Counted from the stretch's first letter, positions 1 to 11,757 are shown. The stretch: 64,000 bases of DNA from Paraphoma chrysanthemicola (GCA_020744225.1 JAGMWG010000029.1:124001-188000), one strand, 5' to 3'. Numbers and translations: made by a program. Notes: generated by a model from the sequence alone, not told the origin.

Positions 1-188
1 TGGTTGAGTCTTCAGCCGCTGTCCGAGCACTTGGACGCGATGCTTGTGCTGGAGTGAGGTCGCAGGCGCGGAGAGCAAAAGTGGTGAGCGCGAGTCCGTG
101 CCTTCTTGGCGCGACTGGACTAGACCAGGGGTGGAGCATTCACCGCGACCGTTGCCGCTCAATTGATCTTTGATAGTCTACACTGAAT

Positions 189-1466
189 ATGGCGTTACGG
201 GCTGCGGAGTGGCACAAGCTGCCGACGAGTTTGACCGAGTTGTGCATTAATACGACACTTCGTTGTGGGCAGTCGTTCAGGTAGGCAGTCTGATTATCAC
301 TCCCAGCTTCACTCTGACATGCAATTAGATGGCGCAAGTCTGCCGACGACGAGTGGTCCATGGCCCTTCATGGTCGCGTACTGTCCCTGCGTCAGGATGC
401 TGAAGCTCTACACTACCGCGCAATGTACCCGTCGGCCACCCCCAAGCTTCCCACGCCGCCACCGTCGAATGCGCCCTCAGTCACTGCCGAAGACGAGGAC
501 GACACGCCCGCCCTGATCAGGCACTACTTCAATCTCGAGCCAAACCTCGGCCAGCTGTACGAGCAATGGGCGGCCTCAGACGCGAACTTCAAGAAGAGGG
601 CACCCAAGTTCACAGGCATCAGAATACTGCGGCAGGACGCCTGGGAGGCACTCATAGGCTTCATATGCAGCAGTAACAACAACATCAGTCGCATATCAGG
701 CATGGTGCACAACCTGTGTCTGCACTACGGCCCGCTCATCGCGCACATCGACGACGTGCCCTACCACGACTTCCCAACCCCCGCCGCGCTCTCTGGCCCA
801 GACGTTGAGGCGCACCTGATGAAGCTTGGTTTCGGATACAGGGCGAAGTACATTGCAAAGACTGCGCGCATGGTGTCTCAAGACAAGGGTCTGAAGTGGC
901 TGGAAGGCCTCAGCAACCCCGAGTGTCCACAGTTCGGTGTCGCCACAAAGCCAGCCGGAGACCTGCTAGAAGGTGGTCGCGAGGGCTATCGGACGGCGCA
1001 CGACGAGCTGCTGGCCCTGCACGGTGTCGGACCCAAGGTCGCTGATTGCGTCTGCCTGTTCGGTCTCGGCTGGTCCGAGGCAGTCCCTGTCGACACGCAC
1101 GTCTGGCAGATCGCGCAGCGCGACTACAGGTTCGGCAAAGGCAAGCACAGCAGCCTCACTGCAGCGACGTATGTGGCAATTGGCAACCTATTTCGCAAAC
1201 TGTGGGGCAAAGAAGCTGGTTGGGCGCATTCGGTCTTGTTCACCGCCGACCTCAAAGCCTTCTCTGAGCGTGTTGTAGCCAAGACTGAGATCAAGGAAGA
1301 GGAGGTTGTGATCAAGACAGAGGGCGACGATACAGTGATTGAGAACGTCGTGAAAAAAGAAACGATCAAGCGTAAGAGGATTAAGAAGGAACCTGAAGAT
1401 GAGGAACGCCAGGTTTTGGAGGTCAAGGAGGAGACAACGCGCAGAATAAGACGTCGGAGAGGTTGA
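189..1466 (+). CDS. OGG1: 8-oxoguanine DNA glycosylase/AP lyase
   Basis: Two exons, 189-280 and 329-1466, with a 48-nt intron 281-328 (gtaggc donor, ttag acceptor), give 409 residues. The junction restores the family signature CGQSFRW, followed by RKSADDEW. The protein removes 8-oxoguanine opposite C in nuclear and possibly mitochondrial DNA and nicks the abasic site. The helix-hairpin-helix LHGVGPKVADC carries the catalytic lysine, K267, and the Gly-Pro/Asp part VPVDTHVW carries D286, matching human K249 and D268. The N-terminal OGG domain precedes it. The last 60 residues form a charged Lys/Glu tail with a basic cluster KRKRIKK (likely nuclear signal) and several psi-K-x-E motifs, absent from human OGG1. 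Without the intron the frame would begin at an internal Met and lose the DNA-binding N-terminus, so the start at 189 is preferred. Confidence 0.93.
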
Positions 1467-2000
1467 ACATGGTCCGATGCTTGGCAACCAAATGCAATGC
1501 CCACATGCACACGCCCTCCGAGGACACCGAGGAGGTAGGCAAGCGCACCTCAATCAGGCGAATCTAGGCTCGTCCACTTCATTGATCAGAAAATGGATGA
1601 AAAGTATCCCGACTCATCCACTCACTGTGCGCGGAGAATTGCTATGACCGGTAACGCCGACGATGCAAGCGTGGAATCGCCTCGCGCGAACTAGCGCACC
1701 GGCCTAATGACGTAGAAGATGCAACCAATCATACCATCGAAATGAAAAGCAGAGTTTAGACGGCCAGTGCTAATTCGACCAAATGAGAAATGCTGGTGGT
1801 CCGTCTCGCTTTGTCCCTGGCGATCGGACTTAACCTCCGCTCGTATAACTAGCGGCACGTTAGAGTAGCCTTGCTCCAGTACTTTCGAAATACTAGTATA
1901 AAGACTGGCGTACGTTCGACGTCAAGGATATGTGTATCCTCTATCCAATTTATATCTGAAAACCACTTGGACCAATTTCAACGATTTTATTACATACAGA
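1467..2000. other. intergenic, OGG1 to SDR
   Basis: About 530 bases with no convincing coding frame. It holds the OGG1 3' end and the promoter and leader of the dehydrogenase downstream. An in-frame non-ATG extension runs upstream of the SDR start but has no family resemblance. Confidence 0.6.
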
Positions 2001-2978
2001 ATGGCTCTACGATTCATCCACTCCCAACTCTTCGTCACGCCGCCAGCACCCACAGGCTCGTACAATGGTCAGACCGTCATTGTCACAGGATCAAATGTCG
2101 GTCTCGGCCTCGAGGCTGCGCGACACTTCACACGTCTCGGTGCAGCTACCGTCGTGCTAGCAGTTCGATCATTGGAAAAGGGCGAGGCAGCCAAGCGCGA
2201 CATTGAATCAACCACGGGCCGGAAGGATGTTGTTCGCGTCATGCAGCTGGACATGTCCTCCTATCAATCAGTTCTAGACTTTGCCAGCACGGCCTCAAAG
2301 TCGCTACCTCGCATAGACATTGCCATTCTCAACGCCGGCGTCGCTCGCGGCAAGTGGGAAGTATTTGAACAAGACGAAGCCACCATCACTGTCAATGTCG
2401 TTTCCACCTTCCTCCTAGCATTCGCGCTACTACCCAAACTCAAATCAACGGCACAATCATACAACACACGGCCCACACTCACCATCACGGCCTCCGAGGT
2501 CCACGAATACGCCGCCTTCGAGGAACGCAAAGCTCCCGACGGTCAAATCTTCGCGCGTCTCAACCAAGAAGTAATCAACGGCAAGCCCGCCGACCTCGCA
2601 GAGCGCTATCAAGTCTCCAAACTCCTCGAAGTCCTCGCCGCCCGCGAATTCTGCAACCTTCACCCCGCATCGACATTTCCCGTCACGCTCAACTTTGTCA
2701 ACCCTGGTCTATGTCACAGCGAGCTCAGTCGCGAAGCCGGCTGGTTTTTGTATATCATGAAACTGATTCTTGCGCGCACGACAGAAGTAGGCAGTCGGAC
2801 GCTTGTTCATGCGGGCTCGTCGGGACAGGAAAGTCATGGACAGTATCTTAGTGATTCACAAGTCAAGCCGCCGAGCACGTTTGTACGGAGTGAGGAGGGC
2901 GCAAAGACGCAGAAGCGAGTTTGGGATGAGTTGGTTGTGAAGTTGGAGGGGATCAAGAAGGGCGTTACGAATGTATGA
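2001..2978 (+). CDS. short-chain dehydrogenase/reductase
   Basis: Intronless, 325 residues. It is a classical-type SDR with an N-terminal Rossmann fold. The cofactor loop TGSNVGLG lies at residues 29-36, the NAG motif at N111, and the catalytic set is S165, Y203 and K207 (YQVSK). The sequence resembles the retinol-dehydrogenase/WW-oxidoreductase-like SDRs that are numerous in fungi and reduce or oxidise lipophilic carbonyl/alcohol substrates with NADP(H) or NAD(H). The substrate cannot be told from sequence. ATG 2001 is chosen over the open extension because it has A at -3, G at +4 and starts about 30 residues before the Rossmann motif, as is usual. Neighbours give no pathway clue. Confidence 0.88.
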   Translation: MALRFIHSQLFVTPPAPTGSYNGQTVIVTGSNVGLGLEAARHFTRLGAATVVLAVRSLEKGEAAKRDIESTTGRKDVVRVMQLDMSSYQSVLDFASTASKSLPRIDIAILNAGVARGKWEVFEQDEATITVNVVSTFLLAFALLPKLKSTAQSYNTRPTLTITASEVHEYAAFEERKAPDGQIFARLNQEVINGKPADLAERYQVSKLLEVLAAREFCNLHPASTFPVTLNFVNPGLCHSELSREAGWFLYIMKLILARTTEVGSRTLVHAGSSGQESHGQYLSDSQVKPPSTFVRSEEGAKTQKRVWDELVVKLEGIKKGVTNV

Positions 2979-3700
2979 TTAAGTATGATATGGTGTGTTG
3001 ATGGAGGCTTTCTTAGGTACTCTTGTTTCATCTTGGCTCGTCTAGGATCGCGCTAGGCATTGTCATGGTATTCTAATATGTACTAGTAGTTGGCATGGTC
3101 ACTGCCACTTTACACGAAATGTCATCAAGGTCTTCACGGTATTACTGGTCCATCGTGGGTGCTGCGAGCTGGTTGCCCAACTGAGCTTAGCGTGCCGAAT
3201 ACGGCTGATTGTGCGATTCCCGCTTTCCACTTCGCCCCGTTGACCCACTTTCGTCACCCCCAATTACTATTCTTGACCTCGAATAACCTGCAAACTTATA
3301 GGGCTAGCATCAATTATGGGAGGCTCGGCCGCTACGCAGGCTGGTGAGTCTTGTGTGTTTAGAAATGAGTGGAGCATCAAGACGTGTCGCGCAATGCCAT
3401 CTAAATTGAGAGAAGCCACCTGCAATGCTCATGGAACAACGCTTGCGCAGTGGCCGACCCGGGAAGAGGCATGTCATGGGTGAGTATTCTGGTGGCTGTG
3501 CCAAAGCTAAGCGCCAACGGGGCGTACACATTTCGTGATGGCCTCTAAGGCACCTATAAGAGCTTGGGTGCAGGCAGGCCTACACAATGCTAGAGCATTG
3601 CTGTCCAGCACGTCCAGCACGTCCAGACATCAGACATAGCGGCTTGACTGACCCGAAAGCACGACAATCGCACAGAGCAAGACTGCACACAGGCATCAGC
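2979..3700. other. intergenic, SDR to HET
   Basis: About 720 bases. Short frames on both strands (for example 3090-3347) have no recognisable motif or codon structure. I read this as SDR 3' sequence plus the HET promoter. An open stretch 3587-3700 is in frame with the HET gene but Pro/Arg-rich and unlike the family N-terminus. Confidence 0.55.
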
Positions 3701-5077
3701 ATGCGTCTCCTCGACACAACCACGTTTGAGCTGCACTCAAGAGAACAAGAATATTTCAAAAGCGAAGGCTATGCCATCCTGTCGCATCGCTGGGTCGGGG
3801 TCGAGATCACATTCGAACAGATTTCAAGGCACAGCGCGGAATTAAGAAACGCAGGGGCGTGGCAGATGCCGACGCCTCAGTTGGAAAAGATTCGTGGTGC
3901 TTGTTTGACTGCGCGAAATTTGGGGTTCAGATGGATGTGGATCGACAACTGCTGTATCAACAAGTCTTCGACAACCGAGGAATCTGAGTCCATCAATTCC
4001 ATGTTCAAATGGTACCGAGACGCTCAGGTGTGCATCACATATATCTCAGACGTCGAGATGAGGAGTCCGCCGCTTCCACCAAGGCAGGTTGGGATTCAAA
4101 CGACGCCTACTGGACCACCAAACCACACCATTTTCAACCGCCACGATGGTCGGACACCATCTGAATGGTTCTCACGTGGTTGGACCCTACAGGAACTTCT
4201 CGCGCCCCACGACATGCGCTTCTTCGACATGAATTGGAACTACATGGGTACAAAAACATCACTAGCTCGCGAGATTCAAGCCATTACACGCATAGACGCA
4301 ACATATCTCACTGGCGAATGCGACTTTCGTCAAGCTTGTATTGCCGTCAAAATGAGCTGGCTGAGCGGCCGCACAACAACCAGACAAGAAGACATAGCAT
4401 ACTCCATGCTCGGCCTCTTCAACATCACAATGTCCCCACAATACGGCGAAGGCCAGCGCGCATTCATGCGCCTCCAACAACAACTCCTTTCCAGCACAAC
4501 CGACGAATCGCTCTTCGCATGGCGCATGCCAGACCCACAAGCCGGACAAAGACTCGGCATTCTCCCCAGCGAGACAGACTGGCATGACGACGAATGGGGC
4601 CTCCTCGCCCCCTGCCCATCCTGGTTCAGCGACTGCAACAACCTTATCACAACCGGCGGCCCACGCATCGAGCGCCCATCCAACATCTTCCAGCCCGCGC
4701 GCCAAGGCGTCCAAATCCCCATCATGCCCGTCCCCGGAAACACGACGTACCAAGCCATTTGGATCGGCGCACAACTCACGCTCGTCGGCGCGCTACCCGC
4801 GTACTTTTTGCTCAAACACCACTCCAAGAAACGCATCATGAAGGGCATTGTCCGCGCGCTGAATGTTTGGATCGTGGATGACACGGGCAAAATGGGCGCT
4901 GTGGCGATTACTCTGCGACCGACGGACAAAGAGCATTTGGGGCCCAAGACGGTGGATTTGCAGAAGTGTAAGAGAGTCGCGGCGAGTGTGAGGGGCGTGT
5001 GTTATAAGTATCCGAAGAAGGATGTCGTGGTGGGGCAGGGGGTTGTTGTGCAGCCTGAGGTGAGGTATGGGGATTGA
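3701..5077 (+). CDS. HET-domain protein (HET-E type N-terminus)
   Basis: 458 residues, intronless. It starts MRLLDTTTFEL, the usual opening of the HET-E/HET-D subgroup, followed by YAILSHRWV, the block RWMWIDNCCIN, a FKWYRDAQVCITYISDV block and EWFSRGWTLQELLAP. These are the ordered conserved blocks of the HET (heterokaryon incompatibility) domain, which triggers programmed cell death after non-self recognition in fungi. No NACHT or WD40 module follows, so this is a stand-alone HET protein with about 180 C-terminal residues I do not recognise. ATG 3701 is preferred to any upstream start because of the family-typical first residues and A at -3. Whether it acts in vegetative incompatibility or in defence cannot be told. 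Confidence 0.87.
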   Translation: MRLLDTTTFELHSREQEYFKSEGYAILSHRWVGVEITFEQISRHSAELRNAGAWQMPTPQLEKIRGACLTARNLGFRWMWIDNCCINKSSTTEESESINSMFKWYRDAQVCITYISDVEMRSPPLPPRQVGIQTTPTGPPNHTIFNRHDGRTPSEWFSRGWTLQELLAPHDMRFFDMNWNYMGTKTSLAREIQAITRIDATYLTGECDFRQACIAVKMSWLSGRTTTRQEDIAYSMLGLFNITMSPQYGEGQRAFMRLQQQLLSSTTDESLFAWRMPDPQAGQRLGILPSETDWHDDEWGLLAPCPSWFSDCNNLITTGGPRIERPSNIFQPARQGVQIPIMPVPGNTTYQAIWIGAQLTLVGALPAYFLLKHHSKKRIMKGIVRALNVWIVDDTGKMGAVAITLRPTDKEHLGPKTVDLQKCKRVAASVRGVCYKYPKKDVVVGQGVVVQPEVRYGD

Positions 5078-5294
5078 GAGATGAGTGGGGAGTGGTGGGC
5101 TTGGAGACGGCAAGGTACTGAGATTGATTTATATTTAGTGTATCTGTGGCGGCGGTTGGTATCTGCTATCTCATGAGCATTTGGCTGGCGCCTCGTTGAT
5201 AAAACACGATGTGACTTGCATTATCCCATATCCATTCCACAACCTCGCACATCCACCACACACTGACAACACATCCGCACACTCGCTCGGCACT

Positions 5295-5642
5295 TCAACC
5301 CCTCTTCTCGCACTCATCAATAAACCTCCCCAAAACCCCTTTCAGCTCCCCCTTGCTCCCCCCACAAATACTCAACATCTCATCCTTCGTCATATCCGTC
5401 CCCCGCACAACCTGCTTCGCCCAAAGCCCCAGCATCCTATCTAATCCCGCCCACGCAGCGTCGCTCGAAGGACAAAGACACGTCATAATCAACGGCGGCC
5501 CGAATTCCGTGCCATAGTCCTTCTTCACAACGCAGGCGTAGTGTTCCCAGTCGTCGGTTTCGAAATCAAAGTCGTAGTCGCTGTCGTTGCCCCATATGGT
5601 TTTGCAGTTGGCTTCGATGCGTTGGTATCGGGGAGATGACAT
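5295..5642 (-). CDS. small acidic protein, unknown function
   Basis: 115 residues from a true ATG at 5642. There is no signal peptide, membrane segment or catalytic motif. It starts MSSPRYQRIEANC, has an acidic patch DSDYDFDFETDDWEHY and ends in a helical, Lys/Glu-rich part (KDEMLSICGGSKGELKG). Composition and codon use look genuinely coding, and the type resembles small hypothetical proteins annotated in Pleosporales. I do not recognise a family. It is tail-to-tail with the HET gene (217 bases apart). Confidence 0.6.
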   Translation of the reverse strand: MSSPRYQRIEANCKTIWGNDSDYDFDFETDDWEHYACVVKKDYGTEFGPPLIMTCLCPSSDAAWAGLDRMLGLWAKQVVRGTDMTKDEMLSICGGSKGELKGVLGRFIDECEKRG

Positions 5643-5926
5643 TGATGCTTGGTTGAGTGATTGGTGGCGTGTGGAGAGGGGTGATATAGAGTGTGTGAAG
5701 GAATGTGTAGTGGATGGGTTTTTTGGGATGTGTTTGTTTGGATGAATTTGAGGGCCGTTGGAGAGGAATGCTGAGGGGTGGTTACGGTTGGGGCAAACTC
5801 AGTGTCACATTTGATGGCCCGGAGAAAAGGTAGCAGATGTGATCTTCGGTAGCCCTTTAAGCAACCACGCGTCGACTTCTGCCCCTATCTTTCTGTAGCA
5901 TGGAGTCGATAGCAGGCATTAGGGCA

Positions 5927-8900
5927 TTACGCGGTTGGTGTGACAACATATGTGGGCGCTCTAAATCTCAGCACATTCTCCGCGCCGCAAGTGTACGGAT
6001 CCAGATACAATCTCCATTGCGGCCGATTCTGCGCCTCATCTTCCAGCGCATTCAAGCCCGAGATGCGCAGGATGACGTAGACCTCTGACGGCGTAGTCGA
6101 AGTTACACGTAACTGTTCTGCCTGTTCAATATTAGCCCAGTCGTGAACATATGCCATGCAAGCCAATATAGCGTACCAATTTGTACTGAGAGCTACTCAT
6201 ATAGAATGGAGTACTGTGATCTTGGCTAGTTGTGCTCTTCACCTCCAAGCGATACAAAGGCGTGTTACCACTGTTACAAGATGTAGCGAGCCACCCAGGC
6301 ACTGCGTATTGACGCTGCATCTTAAGAAAATGGCGGGTGAGTGCACCATGTGTATCTTTGTAGGTGAAGTCTGACACCTCGCGACCAAAGGCTGAGAAAC
6401 CAGCACGAGAGCGCAACGAGCTAGTCCAGTTTTCCTCGGCGGTGAAGCCTGGCAACTCGAGCGTATCATGTAGCAAGTGGTACACCTAAGCGAGTGTCAG
6501 TTACTTGATCAGTTTTCTTTCGACAGCATAGAATGTCGTGAAGGCTTACAAATTGTTCCCCGAGAAATCCAACTTCAAAGTCACGGGCCTTTTGCTCCTC
6601 ACTGCGGTCTGGGACTGGCCCTCCCCGCAGACGGGAGTTTGGCGTGAGCTGCACTGATGGTGATGCATGAGCAGGCTCTATAGTCTCAAGGACTCGCCTC
6701 AATGGACTCATATTAAAAGCGTTGTGGTCGCTTCTTGATTGCCTGTTCAATCTCGAAAGTGGAGTGACCGGTTCGCGGCCAACATTTTGGGCGAAAATTC
6801 GGATCCGTTCTCGGTTCCGACTACGATTGTCGTGGCTGTAAGGACTAGAGGTAGTAGGCCAGGGTGAAATCCGTCGCTCGCTAGGACTTTCATCGACGCG
6901 CGTGTCCAAGGAATTATGTGACCGGGACTCCGGTGTTGGTGACCTTGAGCTCGGCCTACGCCTCACAACGGGTTGCAGAGCTGAACGCGCACTCTGAGAG
7001 CTCGCTGAAGCACGGATAGAGTGTAACACGACAGGTTCTGTAGAATGCGCACGCATACTGCTCCCCGATTCGTCTTCCTCATCTTGCTCATCTTGCTCAT
7101 CTTGCTCATCTTCCTCATCTTCCTCGTCTTCCTCGTCTTCCTCGTATAGGCCAGGTGGATTATGCAGATCCTCGTTGATTGGATCAGTAGTCGAATCGCT
7201 TTCATTATCATTGCCATCGTGACCATCGGTGAACCCCTTTCTGACCATCAAAACCTTCAAGGACTGAAGTGGCATTGTCAAAAGGAGATGCAGATCTGGA
7301 AGCTGACCTAGACCAAGTTCGAGTGCAGCTGTAAGCTGTTCTGGTAACTCTGTTGAGAGGGCGCAATCCCGCGTCTCTTTGTTCGTCGACAGGTAAATCA
7401 TCAACTTGGTGGTCTTGCCTTTCGTACAGATTGTTGCACTGGAACCTCCCTCGCTCTTTGTGACAGTCAAACCGTCCAAAGTGTAATGCGTCACAATGTT
7501 TGCACTCAACCACACCTCGGCATTTTCAAGAAGTGACCGCAGCCCAAAAGAAGGGGCACAATCAACGTGCTTGAAATATCTACCAAAGTAAGCACGAGAA
7601 CAGCGGTGTATTATGGCACATAACAACGCTTACTTTAACAGAGAAGCCGTATGACTACGAAAGTCCTCCGTGAAATGACGATCATAAATAATCGGTTGGT
7701 GACATTCTATATCGATCGAAACTTGATCGGACAGAAACAAGTCGCAGCCTTGTTTTCGAAGCAACTTTGTAAGCTTTCTCGTATCATCAAAGCTGAAGTC
7801 CAGAAAATTTTGACTGTTGGCAAACATATCAAAAAGATCTTGCCTGTCATTGACATAGAATTTTCCAATTGAGTGGAATTTACGGGTATGCTTTGGCGTG
7901 CGGCATGGCCAATACGCTTTGTCTTCTAGTCTTCCTAGGTCTTCCTCGTTTGGTTTCTTGCGGGTAATTTCCTGTAGGAGGTCCATTGCGTGGTCGAATT
8001 TGTCTTTGCCTCTCGTGGAAATGTCTACAGTATCCAGCAATTCGGTGATCAGCATGTCCACGGTTGAGTTTGGTACTTCCAACGTATTGACGAATAGGCC
8101 ACGATATTGCCTCAATGAAGCCGAAAGCGCATGTCTAGACTGTAACACTGATGGTTCCCAAATGCAGTCCTTGAGCCACAACCATTGGCCTTTTTCGATG
8201 CCGGAACCCCTGAGAAAGATGAGGGGTCGAGCATTGAACGCCTTGCTGTCCACATAATCAGCCCGTTGTCGCACTGTAATTACAGATACTCACATTATCG
8301 GTCCTGAGTCAGTACGACGGTAATTTTGTATTCTCTCGTAAATTCTGTGCACCCGCTTGGGGTTGTCACGTTTGTATCCCTGCATCAATGCCAAGTCTGC
8401 AAGCAGTTCGTCGATGCCAGCATCTGGGAGCTTCAAAATGTTCTTGAAAAACGCTTTTGCTGTAGGCATATGCTCCTCCACGATGTTACGAAGAGCAGTT
8501 TTGCTTTCCAACTCAATTTTGTTTTGCGAGAACTCTTTGCTGTCCCACACACATTCTGCTGGCGTTTTCCACTCTAGGGTAGACTTCGATGGAGACGGGA
8601 TGGCAATGCAGGAGCTTTCTTCATCAATATCACAGCTATTTTACGTTAGCAAGATTCCGTTGACGCGATAAAATTTTCTCACTCCTCGGGGTCATGATTC
8701 TGTAGAAACAAGTAGACTTCTGTGACATCTGATATGGACGTCGACTGGCCATTCTGAAGATGTCCCAGGAACCTTTCAGCTTCGGCAATCGTCAAGTTCG
8801 GGATTTCCAAGATCTCTTCAAATAATCGACCTAGGCCAAGCCCGTAGATTGGGAGTAAAGCAGGCTTGGATGAGAAACCCTTGGGTGCGTCCCAGATACA

Positions 8901-11757
8901 TTTTTTCAGGCGGGCAGACTTTGCGTTCCCGAGACTGATGACAGAGTTACTAAAAGCATTCCTGTTGATATCAATCAGCATGATAAGACGACCGGAGATG
9001 GTTTGAGCGCCCAGAGCAAAGACAGATATATGGAATCCTGTATACTTACTTGACTCTGTTTGTTTCTTGAGGTGAAAAAGCTCGTGACTGAATCTCCAGA
9101 TAGAGCTTTTTCGACTTTCCGACATCTAAGTGATCCTCGAATCCTGGCTGGCAAAGCACCCATAGATAGTAGTCGAGTCCGTCGTCCAAGTTAACACCAA
9201 AGTTCGATAAGAATTTCCAGTCTTCCGGATTGCCGTCCGGGAGGTCCAAAAAATGGCAACGGTGGACGTCAGCAAATCTTTCGGTTCTTTTTAGAAACGT
9301 ACACAATGGGATGAGCGTTGTAGCCAAGCAAGCCTTAAATCCAGACCTGCAGCGGAATGTCTGATGTGCTATTCTGTCTCTTGCTTTTGGCGTGACGAGA
9401 TTCTCATAAAGACTCCAGTTCTCACGCAGTATTGCTAGAATACTGTCGCTTCTATTATCCAACAGCCACTCGAAGTCTGGATGTAGTTCTCCAGAGTTCG
9501 CTGTGATGAAGCGTGGGGCTAATGCCACGCCAGCTGTGTCTCGCAACCATTCCACAAGCACTATCCTTTCCGTATGACTCATGCCTACGAAGTAATCTCC
9601 ATTCAAAAAGTATACCACATCACGGTCGGAGTACAGCTTTTTGAGCACTTTGCCAAAAGTAATGTCGGCATATGTCGAGGTGCCTTTCACCAGGTGTGAG
9701 GCGGGGCTCTGACATGCGAAATAGATCTTGTCCATGTCACTGCGTCGCAACTGATCTCTCATTTTATAGAGGTATCTGAGCTGAGCGATGACATGATCAG
9801 GCCGTGCTGTCGCTAATGTGGTGTGGTAGGCGAGAATTCGCTCGATGACGCTAGGGACGACACAGTCCTTCACTCCAAGGAGTCGAAAGAGCTTCTTTCT
9901 CTTGGGACACCTGGAAGCTGTTTTTTCTACCAGAGATAACGGTAATCCGGGTGGGATATTCGTCCCCAGGCTTGCTGGAAAATAGATTGGATCATCCTCC
10001 GATGGAGCACACCGCCATGTGCCGTTGGCCATAGGAATTAGTGGAATCTTCATCAAATCTCTCGCATATTTTCCATCGTGCTTTGACTTCACTGTCTCGA
10101 GTATCAAATTAGCAAGATCCGAGCACCAACACGCGTTCTTCATCTTGCTGCCAAGTAATCTCTCATCGTGAAGCTTCTGGAGCTTAGCAATCATCCAGTC
10201 CCAAGTTGGGGACGTAACACCCAGGAATGTTAGTGCCTCGCGGACCGTACCGGGATATTCCTCGGAGATGTATTCGCTCTTAGACCCGAACATGGGCTCA
10301 CCCTCACTGTCATGCGCCCAGTCTAAGAACATGAGATCATTTGGCACCTTGACGCAGCCCGTCCGATCTTTGATTGTCGGCGTCCTGCTGAGGTGCTCGT
10401 GTAGCCTCATGGTTATACTGCGCCAATACGAGCTCAAGCCATCAGTGTGGGGATTGAGATAGAGTGGCCACATTCTTGCTAGCTCTTGGAAAGCTGCATT
10501 TCCTCCGTTGAATGTCTCGATGGCTGCCTCGAAGGCTCGAGGAATCGCGTCTGCAATATTCTTGTTCCAATCGTTGTTTTCGTCGACCGATTCTCGATTA
10601 GATGTGGTGAGGAAATCTGCTTGGATAACAAACTGGACGTGGCATTAGAGGTGGCCTTCAAGGTGTCACGACTTGTCGTACCTTGTATCCAAGATCCGCC
10701 AAAGGCAGCCATGCAAAAGCGAAGTTATGTTTCCGTATGAAAGGGACGTAGGTGTTCGATTTCATTTCAATCGGGAAGACTAGAACGACGTCCGTTGTTC
10801 TTACATCTGGTCGGCGGCATTCCTGACCGTTGAATCTTATGGCCAACTGTTGTTTGTAATATTCATGGATCTCTTTTGAATCCTCGTCTTCGAGCGATAC
10901 CACGCCAAAGTTGAGTGTCCGGGAGACACGCCGAAAGCGTTTTTGAATGGTCGGTTCGTCATCTGAAGAGGATCGAAGAACGGTAAGATGTAGCCGTGTA
11001 ATGCGGCGTAAGAAAATGATGAGAACAGGGTCGATCGCGTTGACATCCTCTTCGAGCGCAATTGAGAAGTTTCTTGAGCCATTGCAGATATGATCTAAGA
11101 CAAAGGTTGTCTGATATATCTCGCCATGCTTGTTGAAAAAGTCCTCATCCCACTGCGGCGTAATCATGCCAAGATCTCTTCTCTGATCAAGCTGAAAGTA
11201 ATACGGATGCGAGCGTATATGTACCCGATTGGCCAGCTTGAAAACGGACTTGAAGCCGATGCCCTTTTCACCAGTGTACCCTTGGCCAGGTGGTTTAGAG
11301 CTACGGCCTGTCCGACACAGCGCCCGAACATTCTCTTTCTCGAATCCGCTTTCGTTGCACTCGATCTTCACGTGCTTGGGGGAGACAGTTATAGATAATG
11401 TCGGCGTGTTTCCTTTACCATAGTTGTTATCGTCGGCATTTTGAATGATTTCCATCAAAAAACGGGCGTCGCTTGTGTACAAATCGGTCGAAATGCTAGA
11501 CAATCATTATTTTCGATCCATGACAAGTGATGTCGAAAGTCATAGTAGGACGCTTACACCTTCAATAACCTCGAGAGATTCTCCCGCATCTCCTCGGCGC
11601 TTCCCATGGCTTGCAGCATGCCCAGGCGGCCATTCTTCGCCTCATTTTGTGCTTCTCGTCTAAAGGAATCCGTGAATGAACCATTACACTGCGCAATTTC
11701 TTCTATGAATGCGCGTGCATCATCACTGGCCGAAACGACATCAGATCCATTCTTCAT
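5927..11757 (-). CDS. sacsin/NO VEIN-like GHKL ATPase protein, 9 exons
   Basis: Nine exons give 1,787 residues. Introns are 11557-11496, 10681-10633, 9049-8962, 8682-8636, 8293-8246, 7633-7580, 6549-6486 and 6176-6122; all have GT-AG ends and several have clear CTAAC/CTGAT branch sites. Residues about 75-200 form a Bergerat-fold (HSP90-type, HATPase_c_3) domain: FLMEIIQNADDNNY supplies the Mg-ATP-binding N box (N86), and GEKGIGFKSVFKL the glycine-rich lid. The middle is long, helical and unrecognised, then comes a Ser/Arg-rich linker with an acidic tract. Residues about 1614-1787 (GFLGEQFVYHLL, then ENWTSSLRS) resemble the DUF3883/NO VEIN C-terminal domain. The architecture matches large fungal proteins related to plant NO VEIN; the cellular role is unknown, with chaperone-like or nucleic-acid-associated activity inferred. 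Start ATG 11757 has an in-frame stop upstream. Confidence 0.85.
7071..7144 (-). repeat. acidic-codon minisatellite in coding sequence
   Basis: Imperfect 9-bp units (tcttcctca / tcttgctca on the plus strand) repeated about eight times inside exon 7 of the GHKL ATPase gene. They encode an uninterrupted Glu/Asp/Gln run in the disordered linker. Unit length is a multiple of three, so copy-number change would keep frame. Confidence 0.85.

Noticed and set aside
1..57. Open frame ending in TGA at 55-57 that could be the 3' end of an upstream plus-strand gene
   Set aside because: Only 18 codons, no recognisable residues, and another frame is equally open.
3090..3347. 85-codon plus-strand frame
   Set aside because: No motif, irregular composition, lies in a normal-sized intergenic space.
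8246..8293. A 20-nt intron ending at the first cag after the donor in the GHKL ATPase gene
   Set aside because: Too short to splice; the 48-nt alternative has a CTGAT branch site and keeps the frame.
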